Of a stretch of 64,000 nt of DNA, positions 1 to 13,795 are shown one piece after another. The notes below the pieces were generated by a model, which saw nothing but the letters and a program-made list of their open reading frames with translations, made no database searches and was not told the DNA's origin. The stretch covers positions 53,265,667-53,329,666 of the forward strand of contig OY282610.1 in NCBI GenBank assembly GCA_958298945.1, read 5' to 3'. This DNA is from Atherix ibis. Lineage: Eukaryota; Arthropoda; Insecta; Diptera; Athericidae. Position 1 is the first letter of the stretch, and every line of letters begins with the position of its first letter. A program made the position numbers and the translations under genes.

Positions 1-268
1 TGAATTTTTTCTCAAAATCACCAACAAAAATTTATCCAGAAAGGATATTCTCATTCCAATCGAGAAAATATGCATTGGAGAAGCTTTGCCTAAAAGTACG
101 CAATGACACCATAAAAACCGTTCTAAAAACCTTAATTTTTATACAAAAAAAACGAATTTTAATAAAGAAAACAATTAATTTTATGAATTTTTTCTCAAAA
201 TCACCAACAAAAATTTATCCAGAAAGGATATTCTCATTCCAATCGAGAAAATATGAATTGGAGAAGCT
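1..268 (+). repeat. Partial HOR unit at the left edge
   Basis: The window opens at the start of a Ca monomer (position 2). The next monomer, starting at 185, has a C head (tcaccaac, ggatattctc, aatcgag) but ends in D1 sequence (tatgaattgg, gtgcacaatc). It is therefore a C/D1 chimera joined near 250. Confidence 0.85.
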
Positions 269-1704
269 TTGCCTGAAAGTGCACAATCATACCCCAAACA
301 AACATCTCCAAAAAACCACCATTTTCATAGAGAAAAACAAATTTTAAGAGAAAGTGGACTCAGTGTAATAATTGTTGCCTCCTATTTTTTGAGAAAACTG
401 GGTGCCTGGTGTAAAAATAGGATTTTCGTGAACATTGTCACAAATTTTCGAATTTTTGTGGTTTTTTGCATATCTTTAGGTGGTCAATTTATTTTGCTTT
501 CAGTAAATAAAAAATTTAATTTTAGGCAATTTTTTTTTAATAGTGCTCACAAAAATTTATTCTGAAAGGATATTCCTTTTTCGATCAGGATAATATGGAT
601 CTAGAAGGCTATGTTAAAGTGTATGTAATGAAACCATGAAACAAATTGCCATTTTTATCCAAAAAAGCAAACTTTATTTTTAAAAAAATACAGCGAACTT
701 TAGGTATTTTTTTTTAAAACGCCTGGAAAAAATTTTCCTGTAAGGACTTTTTTAGTCCGTTCAGGATAATAAGAATAATTATTAGTTTCACATATGTATG
801 CGCATTAACATCATTAAACAAATTTTCGAAAAAATTTCCTTTTTCATAGAAAAATAGAAATTTAAAAAAAATTTAATGATCTTTTGGCAAATTTTTCTCA
901 AAACTCCCACCGAAATTTATCGTGACATGTCATTTTCCTTCCAATCATTATATTAAGAGTCATAGAAGGTTTGCCTGAAAGTGTGCAATGACACCACAAA
1001 ATAAATTCTAAAAAACCTTAATTTTTATACAAAAAAAACGAATTTTAATAAAGAAAACAATTAATTTTATTAATTTTTTCTCAAAATCACCAACAAAAAT
1101 TTATCCAGAAAGGATATTCTCATTCCAATCGAGAAAATATGTATTGGAGAAGCTTTGCCTGAAAGTACGCAATGACACCATAAAAACAATTCTAAAAACC
1201 TTAATTTGTATACAAAAAAAAACGGATTTTAAGAAAGAAAACTATAAATTTTACGAATTTTTTCTCAAAATCACCAACAAAAATTTATCCAGAAAGGATA
1301 TTCTCATTCGAATCGAGAAAATATGCATTGGAGAAGCTTTGCCTAAAAGTACGCAATGACACCATAAAAACCGTTCTAAAAACCTTAATTTTTATACAAA
1401 AAAAACGAATTTTAAGAAAGAAAACCATAAATTTTATGAATTTTTTCTCAAAATTACCAACAAAAATTTATCCAGAAATGATATTCTCATTCCAATCGAG
1501 AAAATATGCATTGAAGAAGCTTTGCCTGAAAGTACGCAATGACACCATAAAAACAATTCTAAAAACCTTAATTTTTATACAAAAAAAATGAATTTTAAGA
1601 AAGAAAACCATAAATTTTATGAATTTTTTCTCAAAACCACCAACAAAAATTTATCCAGAAAGAATTTTCTCATTCCAATGAGAATAATATGAATTGGAGA
1701 AGCT
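269..1704 (+). repeat. HOR unit 1 (1436 bp, n=3)
   Basis: The spacer has aaaaataggatt and gtgaacattg where others have aaaaattggatt and gtgaatattg. D3 has gtccgttcagg, seen again only in unit 30. The first C begins ttaattttttctc instead of tgaattttttctc. The terminal C is type Cc. Confidence 0.9.
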
Positions 1705-3877
1705 TTGCCTGAAAGTGCACAATCATACCCCAAACAAACATCTCCAAAAAACCACCATTTTCATAGAGAAAAACAAATTTTAAGAGAAAGTGGACTCAGT
1801 GTAATAATTGTTGCCTCCTATTTTTTGAGAAAACTGGGTGCCTGGTGTAAAAATTGGATTTTCGTGAATATTGTCACAAATTTTCGAATTTTTGTGGTTT
1901 TTTGCATATCTTTAGGTGGTCAATTTATTTTGCTTTCAGTAAATAAAAAATTTAATTTTAGGCAATTTTTTTTAATAGTGCTCACAAAAATTTATTCTGA
2001 AAGGATATTCCTTTTTCGATCAGGATAATATGGATCTAGAAGGCTATGTTAAAGTGTATGTAATGAAACCATGAAACAAATTGCCATTTTTATCCAAAAA
2101 AGCAAACTTTATTTTTAAAAAAATACAGCGAACTTTAGGTATTTTTTTTTAAAACGCCTGGAAAAAATTTTCCTGTAAGGACTTTTTTAGTCCGATCCGG
2201 ATAATAAGAATAATTATTAGTTTCACATATGTATGCGCATTAACATCATTAAACAAATTTTCGAAAAAATTTCCTTTTTCATAGAAAAATAGAAATTTAA
2301 AAAAAAATTTAATGATCTTTTGGCAAATTTTTCTCAAAACTCCCACCGAAATTTATCGTGACATGTCATTTTCCTTCCAATCATTATATTAAGAGTCATA
2401 GAAGGTTTGCCTGAAAGTGTGCAATGACACCACAAAATAAATTTTAAAAAACCTTAATTTTTATACAAAAAAAAACGAATTTTAATAAAGAAAACAATTA
2501 ATTTTATGAATTTTTTCTCAAAATCACCAACAAAAATTTATCCAGAAAGGATATTCTCATTCCAATCGAGAAAATATGCATTGGAGAAGCTTTGCCCAAA
2601 AGTACGCAATGACACCATAAAAACCGTTCTAAAAACCTTAATTTTTATACCAAAAAAACGAATTTTAATAAAGAAAACAATTAATTTTATGAATTTTTTC
2701 TCAAAATCACCAACAAAAATTTATCCAGAAAGGATATTCTCATTCCAATCGAGAAAATATGCATTGGAGAAGCTTTGTCTAAAAGTACGCAATGACACCA
2801 TAAAAACCGTTCTAAAAACCTTAATTTTTATACAAAAAAAACGAATTTTAAGAAAGAAAACCATAAATTTTATGAATTTTTTCTCAAAATCACCAACAAA
2901 AATTTATCCAGAAATGATATTCTCATTCCAATCGAGAAAATATGCATTGGAGAGGCTTTGCCTAAAAGTACGCAATGACACCATAAAAACAATTCTAAAA
3001 ACCTTAATTTGTATACAAAAAAAAAACGAATTTTAGGAAAGAAAACTATAAATTTTATGAATTTTTTCTCAAAATCACCAACAAAAATTTATCCAGAAAG
3101 GATATTCTCATTCCAATCGAGAAAATATGTATTGAAGAAGCTTTGCCTGAAAGTACGCAATGACACCATAAAAACCGTTCTAAAAACCTTAATTTTTATA
3201 CAAAAAAAACGAATTTTAATAAAGAAAACAATTAATTTTATGAATTTTTTCTCAAAATCACCAACAAAAATTTATCCAGAAAGGATATTCTCATTCCAAT
3301 AAAGAAAATATGCATTGGAGAAGCTTTGCCTGAAAGTACGCAATGACACCATAAAAACAATTCTAAAAACCTTAATTTGTATACAAAAAAAAAACGAATT
3401 TTAAGAAAGCAAACTATAAATTTTATGAATTTTTTCTCAAAATCACCAACAAAAAATTATCCAGAAAGGATATTCTCATTCCAATCGAGAAAATATGCAT
3501 TGGAGAAGCTTTGCCTAAAAGTACGCAATGACACCATAAAAACCGTTCTAAAAACCTTAATTTTTATACAAAAAAAACGAATTTTAATAAAGAAAACAAT
3601 TAATTTTATGAATTTTTTCTCAAAATCACCAACAAAAATTTATCCAGAAATGATATTCTCATTCCAATCGAGAAAATATGCATTGGAGAAGCTTTGCCTA
3701 AAAGTACGCAATGACACCATAAAAACCGTTCTAAAAACCTTAATTTTTATACAAAAAAAAACGAATTTTAAGAAAGAAAACCATAAATTTTATGAATTTT
3801 TTCTCAAAACCACCAACAAAAATTTATCCAGAAGGAATTTTCTCATTCCAATGAGAATAATATGAATTGGAGAAGCT
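1705..3877 (+). repeat. HOR unit 2 (2173 bp, n=7)
   Basis: One of two n=7 units. D3 has the private gatccggataat. Several successive 183-bp monomers keep one frame open for long stretches. One C has aataaagaaaatatg near 3299, and another has acaaaaaattatcc near 3450. Confidence 0.9.
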
Positions 3878-5500
3878 TTGCCTGAAAGTGCACAATCATA
3901 CCCCAAACAAACATCTCCAAAAAACCACCATTTTCATAGAGAAAAACAAATTTTAAGAGAAAGTGGACTCAGTGTAATAATTGTTGCCTCCTAATTTTTG
4001 AGAAAACTGGGTGCCTGGTGTAAAAATTGGATTTTCGTGAATATTGTCACAAATTTTCGAATGTTTGTGGTTTTTTGCATATCTTTAGGTGGTCAATTTA
4101 TTTTGCTTTCAGTAAATAAAAAATTTAATTTTAGGCAATTTTTTTTTAATAGTGCTCACAAAAATTTATTCTGAAAGGATATTCCTTTTTCGATCAGGAT
4201 AATATGGATCTAGAAGGCTATGTTAAAGTGTATGTAATGAAACCATGAAACAAATTGCTATTTTTATCCAAAAAAGCAAACTTTATTTTTAAAAAAATAC
4301 AGCGAACTTTAGGTATTTTTTTTTAAAACGCCTGGAAAAAATTTTCCTGTAAGGACTTTTTTAGTCCGATCAGGATAATAAGAATAATTATTAGTTTTAC
4401 ATATGTATGCGCATTAACATCATTAAACAAATTTTCGAAAAAATTTCCTTTTTCATAGAAAAATAGAAATTTAAAAAAAAATTTAATGATCTTTTGGCAA
4501 ATTTTTCTCAAAACTCCCACCGAAATTTATCGTGACATGTCATTTTCCTTCCAATCATTATATTAAGAGTCATAGAAGGTTTGCCTGAAAGTGTGCAATG
4601 ACACCACAAAATAAATTCTAAAAAACCTTAATTTTTATACAAAAAAAACGAATTTTAATAAAGAAAACAATTAATTTTATGAATTTTTTCTCAAAATCAC
4701 CAACAAAAATTTATCCAGAAAGGATATTCTCATTCCAATCGAGAAAATATGTATTGGAGAAGCTTTGCCTAAAAGTACGCAATGACACCATAAAAACAAT
4801 TCTAAAAACCTTAATTTGTATACAAAAAAAACGAATTTTAAGAAAGAAAACTATAAATTTTATGAATTTTTTCTCAAAATCACCAACAAAAATTTATCCA
4901 GAAAGGATATTCTCATTCCAATCGAGAAAATATGTATTGGAGAAGCTTTGCCTGAAAGTACGCAATGACACCATAAAAACAATTCTAAAAACCTTAATTT
5001 GTATACAAAAAAAAAAACGAATTTTAGGAAAGAAAACTATAAATTTTATGAATTTTTTCTCAAAATCACCAACAAAAATTTATCCAGAAAGGATATTCTC
5101 ATTCCAATCGAGAAAATATGCATTGAAGAAGCTTTGCCTAAAAGTACGCAATGACACCATAAAAACCGTTCTAAAAACCTTAATTTTTATACAAAAAAAA
5201 CGAATTTTAATAAAGAAAACAATTAATTTTATGAATTTTTTCTCAAAATCACCAACAAAAATTTATCCAGAAATGATATTCTCATTCCAATCGAGAAAAT
5301 ATGCATTGGAGAAGCTTTGCCTAAAAGTACGCAATGACACCATAAAAACCGTTCTAAAAACCTTAATTTTTATACAAAAAAAAACGAATTTTAAGAAAGA
5401 AAACCATAAATTTTATGAATTTTTTCTCAAAACCACCAACAAAAATTTATCCAGAAGGAATTTTCTCATTCCAATGAGAATAATATGAATTGGAGAAGCT
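3878..5500 (+). repeat. HOR unit 3 (1623 bp, n=4)
   Basis: The spacer has cctcctaatttttgag in place of cctcctattttttgag, shared only with unit 4. It also has the private gaatgtttgtgg. D3 carries ttttacatatg. The four C monomers are 183, 186, 183 and 184 bp long. Confidence 0.9.
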
Positions 5501-7124
5501 TTGCCTAAAAGTGCACAATCATACCCCAAACAAACATCTCCAAAAAACCACCATTTTCATAGAGAAAAACAAATTTTAAGAGAAAGTGGACTCAGTGTAA
5601 TAATTGTTGCCTCCTAATTTTTGAGAAAACTGGGTGCCTGGTGTAAAAATTGGATTTTCGTGAATATTGTCACAAATTTTCGAATTTTTGTGGTTTTTTG
5701 CATTTCTTTAGGTGGTCAATTTATTTTGCTTTCAGTAAATAAAAAATTTAATTTTAGGCAATTTTTTTTTAATAGTGCTCACAAAAATTTATTCTGAAAG
5801 GATATTCCTTTTTCGATCAGGATAATATGGATCTAGAAGGCTATGTTAAAGTGTATGTAATGAAACCATGAAACAAATTGCCATTTTTATCCAAAAAAGC
5901 AAACTTTATTTTTAAAAAAATACAGCGAACTTTAGGTATTTTTTTTTAAAACGCCTGGAAAAAATTTTCCTGTAAGGACTTTTTTAGTCCGATCAGGATA
6001 ATAAGATAATTATTAGTTTTCACATATGTATGGCGCATTAACATCATTAAACAAATTTCGAAAAAATTTCCTTTTTCATAGAAAAATAGAAATTTAAAAA
6101 AAAATTTAATGATCTTTTGGCAAATTTTTCTCAAAACTCCACCGAAATTTATCGTGACATGTCATTTTCCTTCCAATCATTATATTAAGAGTCATAGAAG
6201 GTTTGCCTGAAAGTGTGCAATGACACCACAAAATAAATTCTAAGAAACCTTAATTTTTATACAAAAAAAAACGAATTTTAATAAAGAAAACAATTAATTT
6301 TATGAATTTTTTCTCAAAATCACCAACAAAAATTTATCCAGAAAGGATATTCTCATTCCAATCGAGAAAATATGTATTGGAGAAGCTTTGCCTGAAAAGT
6401 ACGCAATGACACCATAAAAACAATTCTAAAAACCTTAATTTGTATACAAAAAAAACGAATTTTAAGAAAGAAAACTATAAATTTTATGAATTTTTTCTCA
6501 AAATCACCAACAAAAATTTATCCAGAAAGGATATTCTCATTCCAATCGAGAAAATATGTATTGGAGAAGCTTTGCCTGAAAGTACGCAATGACACCATAA
6601 AAACAATTCTAAAAACCTTAATTTGTATACAAAAAAAAAAACGAATTTTAGGAAAGAAAACTATAAATTTTATGAATTTTTTCTCAAAATCACCAACAAA
6701 AATTTATCCAGAAAGGATATTGTCATTCCAATCGAGAAAATATGCATTGGAGAAGCTTTGCCTAAAAGTACGCAATGACACCATAAAAACCATTCTAAAA
6801 ACCTTAATTTTTATATAAAAAAAAACGAATTTTAAGAAAGAAAACCATAAATTTTATGAATTTTTTCTCAAAATCACCAAAAAAATTTATCCAGAAATGA
6901 TATTCTCATTCCAATCGAGAAAATATGCATTGGAGAAGCTTTGCCTGAAAGTACGCAATGACACCATAAAAACAATTCTAAAAACCTTAATTTTTATACA
7001 AAAAAAATGAATTTTAAGAAAGAAAACCATAAGTTTTATGAATTTTTTCTCAAAACCACCAACAAAAATTTATCCAGAAAGAATTTTTCTCATTCCAATG
7101 AGAATAATATGAATTGGAGAAGCT
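5501..7124 (+). repeat. HOR unit 4 (1624 bp, n=4), with clustered one-base indels
   Basis: The landmark itself varies (tttgcctaaaagtgcac). D3 and D4 have at least five one-base gains or losses between about 6004 and 6142, for example tatggcgcat and ctcaaaactccaccg. Further single-base changes occur near 6394, 6880 and 7084. The spacer word gcatttctttagg is shared with unit 5. Confidence 0.9.
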
Positions 7125-9297
7125 TTGCCTGAAAGTGCACAATCATACCCCAAACAAACATCTCCAAAAAACCACCATTTTCATAGAGAAAAACAAATTT
7201 TAAGAGAAAGTGGACTCAGTGTAATAATTGTTGCCTCCTATTTTTTGAGAAAACTGGGTGCCTGGTGTAAAAATTGGATTTTCGTGAATATTGTCACAAA
7301 TTTTCGAATTTTTGTGGTTTTTTGCATTTCTTTAGGTGGTCAATTTATTTTGCTTTCAGTAAATAAAAAATTTAAGTTTAGGCAATTTTTTTTTAATAGT
7401 GCTCACAAAAATTTATTCTGAAAGGATATTCCTTTTTCGATCAGGATAATATGGATCTAGAAGGCTATGTTAAAGTGTATGTAATGAAACCATGAAACAA
7501 ATTGCCATTTTTATCCAAAAAAGCAAACTTTATTTTTTAAAAAATACAGCGAACTTTAGGTATTTTTTTTTAAAACGCCTGGAAAAAATTTTCCTGTAAG
7601 GACTTTTTTAGTCCGATCAGGATAATAAGAATAATTATTAGTTTCACATATGTTTGCGCATTAACATCATTAAACAAATTTTCGAAAAAATTTCCTTTTT
7701 CATAGAAAAATAGAAATTTAAAAAAAAATTTAATGATCTTTTGGCAAATTTTTCTCAAAACTCCCACCGAAATTTATCGTGACATGTCATTTTACTTCCA
7801 ATCATTATATTAAGAGTCATAGAAGGTTTGCCTGAAAGTGTGCAATGACACCACAAAATAAATTCTAAAAAACCTTAATTTTTATACAAAAAAAAACGAA
7901 TTTTAATAAAGAAAACAATTAATTTTATGAATTTTTTCTCAAAATCACCAACAAAAATTTATCCAAAAAGGATATTCTCATTCCAATCGAGAAAATATGT
8001 ATTGGAGAAGCTTTGCCTGAAAGTACGCAATGACACCATAAAAACAATTCTAAAAACCTTAATTTGTATACAAAAAAAAAACTAATTTTAAGAAAGAAAA
8101 CTATAAATTTTATGAATTTTTTCTCAAAATCACCAACAAAAATTTATCCAGAAAGGATATTCTCATTCCAATCGAGAAAATATGTATTGGAGAAGCTTTG
8201 CCTGAAAGTGCGCAATGACACCATAAAAACAATTCTAAAAACCTTAATTTGTATACAAAAAAAAAACGAATTTTAGGAAAGAAAACTATAAATTTTATGA
8301 ATTTTTTCTCAAAATTACCAACAAAAATTTATCCAGAAAGGATATTCTTATTCCAATCGAGAAAATATGCATTGGAGAAGCTTTGCCTAAAAGTACGCAA
8401 TGACACCATAAAAACCGTTCTAAAAACCTTAATTTTTATACAAAAAAAACGAATTTTAATAAAGATAACAATTAATTTTATGAATTTTTTCACAAAATCA
8501 CCAACAAAAATTTATCCAGAAAGGATATTCTCATTCCAATCGAGAAAATATGCATTGGAGGAGCTTTGCCTAAAAGTACGTAATGACACCATAAAAACCG
8601 TTCTAAAAACCTTAATTTTTATACAAAAAAAACGAATTTTAAGAAAGAAAACCATAAATTTTATGAATTTTTTCTCAAAATCACCAACAAAAATTTATCC
8701 AGAAATGATATTCTCATTCCAATCGAGAAAATATGCATTGGAGAAGCTTTGCCTAAAAGTACGCAATGACACCATAAAAACCGTTCTAAAAACCTTAATT
8801 TTTATACAAAAAAAACGAATTTTAATAAAGAAAACAATTAATTTTATGAATTCTTTCTCAAAATCACCAACAAAAATTTATCCAGAAAGGATATTCTCAT
8901 TCCAATCGAGAAAATATGCATTGGAGAAGCTTAGCCTAAAAGTACGCAATGACACCATAAAAACCGTTCTAAAAACCTTAATTTTTATACAAAAAAAACG
9001 AATTTTAAGAAAGAAAACCATAAATTTTATGAATTTTTTCTCAAAATCACCAACAAAAATTTATCCAGAAATGATATTCTCATTCCAATCGAGAAAATAT
9101 GCATTGGAGAAGCTTTGCCTGAAAGTACGCAATGACACCATAAAAACAATTCTAAAAACCTTAATTTTTATACAAAAAAAATGAATTTTAAGAAAGAAAA
9201 CCATAAATTTTATGAATTTTTTCTCAAAACCACCAACAAAAATTTATCCAGAAAGAATTTTCTCATTCCAATGAGAATAATATGAATTGGAGAAGCT
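7125..9297 (+). repeat. HOR unit 5 (2173 bp, n=7)
   Basis: D3 has tatgtttgcgcat and D4 has cattttacttcc. The C run contains the longest open frame in the window (8249-9184) because consecutive monomers are 183 bp. One C has the private ttttttcacaaaatc near 8490. Confidence 0.9.
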
Positions 9298-10551
9298 TTG
9301 CCTGAAAGTGCACAATCATACCCCAAACAAACATCTCCAAAAAACCACCATTTTCATAGAGAAAAACAAATTTTAAGAGAAAGTGGACTCAGTGTAATAA
9401 TTGTTGCCTCCTATTTTTTGAGAAAACTGGGTGCCTGGTGTAAAAATTGGATTTTCGTGAATATTGTCACAAATTTTCGAATTTTTGTGGTTTTTTGCAT
9501 ATCTTTAGGTGGTCAATTTATTTTGCTTTCAGTAAATAAAAAATTTAATTTTAGGCAATTTTTTTTTAATAGTGCTCACAAAAATTAATTCTGAAAGGAT
9601 ATTCCTTTTTCGATCAGGATAATATGGATCTAGAAGGCTATGTTAAAGTGTATGTAATGAAACCATGAAACAAATTGCCATTTTTATCCAAAAAAGCAAA
9701 CTTTATTTTTAAAAAAATACAGCGAACTTTAGGTATTTTTTTTTAAAACGCCTGGAAAAAATTTTCCTGTAAGGACTTTTTTAGTCCGATCAGGATAATA
9801 AGAATAATTATTAGTTTTACATATGTATGCGCATTAACATCATTAAACAAATTTTCGAAAAAATTTCCTTTTTCATAGAAAAATAGAAATTTAAAAAAAA
9901 AATTAATGATCTTTTGGCAAATTTTTCTCAAAACTCCCACCGAAATTTATCGTGACATGTCATTTTCCTTCCAATCATTATATTAAGAGTCATAGAAGGT
10001 TTGCCTGAAAGTGTGCAATGACACCACAAAATAAATTCTAAAAAACCTTAATTTTTATACAAAAAAAAACGAATTTTAATAAAGAAAACAATTAATTTTA
10101 TGAATTTTTTCTCAAAATCACCAACAAAAATTTATCCAGAAAGGATATTCTCATTCCAATCGAGAAAATATGTATTGAAAAAGCTTTCCCTGAAAGTACG
10201 CAATGACACCATGAAAACAATTCTAAAAACCTTAATTTGTATACAAAAAAAAATGAATTTTAAGAAAGAAAACTATAAATTTTATGAATTTTTTCTCAAA
10301 ATCACCAACAAAAATTTATCCAGAAAGGATATTCTCATTCCAATCGAGAAAATATGCATTGGAGAAGCTTTGCCTAAAAGTACGCAATGACACCATAAAA
10401 ACCGTTCTAAAAACCTTAATTTTTATACAAAAAAAACGAATTTTAAGAAAGAAAACCATAAATTTTATGAATTTTTTCTCAAAACCACCAACAAAAATTT
10501 ATCCAGAAAGAATTTTCTCATTCAATGAGAATAATATGAATTGGAGAAGCT
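9298..10551 (+). repeat. HOR unit 6 (1254 bp, n=2)
   Basis: D2 has aaaaattaattctg. The first C has attgaaaaagctttccctg and accatgaaaac. The D1 that ends this unit lacks one c (ctcattcaatgag). Confidence 0.9.
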
Positions 10552-11991
10552 TTGCCTGAAAGTGCACAATCATACCCCAAACAAACATCTCCAAAAAACC
10601 ACCATTTTCATAGAGAAAAACAAATTTTAAGAGAAAGTGGACTCAGTGTAATAATTGTTGCCTCCTATTTTTTGAGAAAACTGGGTGCCTGGTGTAAAAA
10701 TTGGATTTTCGTGAATATTGTCACAAATTTTCGAATTTTTGTGGTTTTTTGCATATCTTTAGTGGGTCAATTTATTTTGCTTTCAGTAAATAAAAAATTT
10801 AATTTTAGGCAATTTTTTTTTAATAGTGCTCACAAAAATTTATTCTGAAAGGATATTCCTTTTTCGATCAGGATAATATGGATCTAGAAGGCTATGTTAA
10901 AGTGTATGTAATGAAACCATGAAAAAAATTGCCATTTTTATCCAAAAAAGCAAACTTTATTTTTAAAAAAATACAGCGAACTTTAGGTATTTTTTTTTAA
11001 AACGCCTGGGAAAAAATTTTCCTGTAAGGACTTTTTTAGTCCGATCAGGATAATAAGAATAATTATTAGTTTCACATATGTATGCGCATTAACATCATTA
11101 AACAAATTTTCGAAAAAATTTCCTTTTTCAGAGAAAAATAGAAATTTAAAAAAAAATTTAATGATCTTTTGGCAAATTTTTCTCAAAACTCCCACCGAAA
11201 TTTATCGTGACATGTCATTTTCCTTCCAATCATTATATTAAGAGTCATAGAAGGTTTGCCTGAAAGTGTGCAATGACACAACAAAATAAATTCTATAAAA
11301 ACCTTAATTTTTATACAAAAAAAAACGAATTTTAATAAAGAAAACAATTAATTTTATGAATTTTTTCTCAAAATCACCAACAAAAATTTATCCAGAAAGG
11401 ATATTCTCATTCCAATCGAGAAAATATGTATTGGAGAAGCTTTGCCTGAAAGTACGCAATGACACCATAAAAACAATTCTAAAAACCTTAATTTGTATAC
11501 AAAAAAAAACGAATTTTCAGAAAGAAAACTATAAATTTTATGAATTTTTTCTCAAAATCACCAACAAAAATTTATCCGGAAAGGATATTCTCATTCCAAT
11601 CGAGAAAATATGCATTGGAGAAGCTTTGCCTAAAAGTACGCAATGACACCATAAAAACCGTTCTAAAAACCTTAATTTTTATACAAAAAAAACGAATTTT
11701 AAGAAAGAAAACCATAAATTTTATGAATTTTTTCTCAAAATCACCAACAAAAATTTATCCAGAAATGATATTCTCATTCCAATCGAGAAAATATGCATTG
11801 GAGAAGCTTTGCCTGAAAGTACGCAATGACACCATAAAAACAATTCTAAAAACCTTAATTTTTATACAAAAAAATGAATTTTAAGAAAGAAAACCATAAA
11901 TTTTATGAATTTTTTCTCAAAACCACCAAACAAAAATTTATCCAGAAAGAATTTTCTCATTCCAATGAGAATAATATGAATTGGAGAAGCT
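10552..11991 (+). repeat. HOR unit 7 (1440 bp, n=3)
   Basis: Private changes: tttagtgggtcaa in the spacer, cgcctgggaaaaaa and ttttcagagaaaaat in D3, and gacacaacaaaat in D4. One C has ttttcagaaag and tccggaaagg. Confidence 0.9.
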
Positions 11992-13795
11992 TTGCCTGAA
12001 AGTGCACAATCATACCCTAAACAAACATCTCCAAAAAACCACCATTTTCATAGAGAAAAACAAATTTTAAGAGAAAGTGGACTCAGTGTAATAATTGTTG
12101 CCTCCTATTTTTTGAGAAAACTGGGTGCCTGCTGTAAAAATTGGATTTTCGTGAATATTGTCACAAATTTTCGAATTTTTGTGGTTTTTTGCATATCTTT
12201 AGGTGGTCAATTTATTTTGCTTTCAGTAAATAAAAAATTTAATTTTAGGCAATTTTTTTTTAATAGTGCTCACAAAAATTTATTCTGAAAGGATATTCCT
12301 TTTTCGACCAGGATAATATGGATCTAGAAGGCTATGTTAAAGTGTATGTAATGAAACCATGAAACAAATTGCCATTTTTATCCAAAAAAGCAAACTTTAT
12401 TTTTAAAAAAATACAGCGAACTTTAGGTATTTTTTTTTAAAACGCCTGGAAAAAATTTTCCTGTAAGGACTTTTTTAGTCCGATCAGGATAATAAGAATA
12501 ATTATTAGTTTCACATATGTATGCGCATTAACATCATTAAACAAATTTTCGGAAAAATTTCCTTTTTCATAGAAAAATAGAAATTTAAAAAAAAATTTAA
12601 TGATCTTTTGGCAAATTTTTCTCAAAACTCCCACCGAAATTTATCGTGACAAGTCATTTTCCTTCCAATCATTATATTAAGAGTCATAGAAGGTTTGCCT
12701 GAAAGTGTGCAATGACACCACAAAATAAATTCTAAAAAACCTTAATTTTTAAACAAAAAAAACGAATTTTAATAAAGAAAACAATTAATTTTATGAATTT
12801 TTTCTCAAAATCACCAACAAAAATTTATCCAGAAAGGATATTCTCATTCCAATCGAAAAAATATGTATTGGAGAAGCTTTGCCTGAAAGTACGCAATGAC
12901 ACCATAAAAACAATTCTAAAAACCTTAATTTGTATACAAAAAAAAACGAATTTTAAGAAAGAAAACTATAAATTTTATGAATTTTTTCTCAAAATCACCA
13001 ACAAAAATTTATCCAGAAAGGATATTCTCATTCCAATCAAGAAAATATATATTGGAGAAGCTTTGCCTGAAAGTACGCAATGACACCATAAAAACAATTC
13101 TAAAAACCTTAATTTGTATACAAAAAAAAACGAATTTTAGGAAAGAAAACTATAAATTTTATGAATTTTTTCTCAAAATCACCAACAAAAATTTATCCAG
13201 AAAGGATATTCTCATTCCAATCGAGAAAATATGCATTGGAGAAGCTTTGCCTAAAAGTACGCAATGACACCATAAAAACCGTTCTAAAAACCTTAATTTT
13301 TATACAAAAAAAACGAATTTTAATAAAGAAAACAATTAATTTTATGAATTTTTTCTCAAAATCACCAACAAAAATTTATCCAGAAAGGATATTCTCATTC
13401 CAATCGAGAAAATATGCATTGGAGAAGCTTTGCCTAAAAGTACGCAATGACACCATAAAAACCGTTCTAAAAACCTTAATTTTTATACAAAAAAAACGAA
13501 TTTTAAGAAAGAAAACCATAAATTTTATGAATTTTTTCTCAAAATCACCAACAAAAATTTATCCAGAAATGATATTCTCATTCCAATCGAGAAAATATGC
13601 ATTGGAGAAGCTTTGCCTGAAAGTACGCAATGACACCATAAAAACAATTCTAAAAACCTTAATTTTTATACAAAAAAAATGAATTTTAAGAAAGAAAACC
13701 ATAAATTTTATGAATTTTTTCTCAAAACCACCAACAAAAATTTATCCAGAAAGAATTTTCTCATTCCAATGAGAATAATATGAATTGGAGAAGCT
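11992..13795 (+). repeat. HOR unit 8 (1804 bp, n=5)
   Basis: Changes include ataccctaaac, tgcctgctgt, cgaccaggataat and gtgacaagtcatt. The second C has aatcaagaaaatatatattg. The terminal C is type Cc. Confidence 0.9.

Noticed and set aside
4679..5488. Open frame of about 269 residues across C monomers and D1 as a gene
   Set aside because: Same cause as above: monomers of 183 and 186 bp keep the frame, and it ends when D1 is reached after a frameshifted monomer.
8249..9184. Longest open frame (about 311 residues, five near-identical 61-residue repeats) as a protein-coding gene
   Set aside because: The frame is made entirely of C monomers and stays open only where their length is a multiple of three. 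Homologous monomers elsewhere are shifted by one base or stopped, and there is no non-repeat portion.
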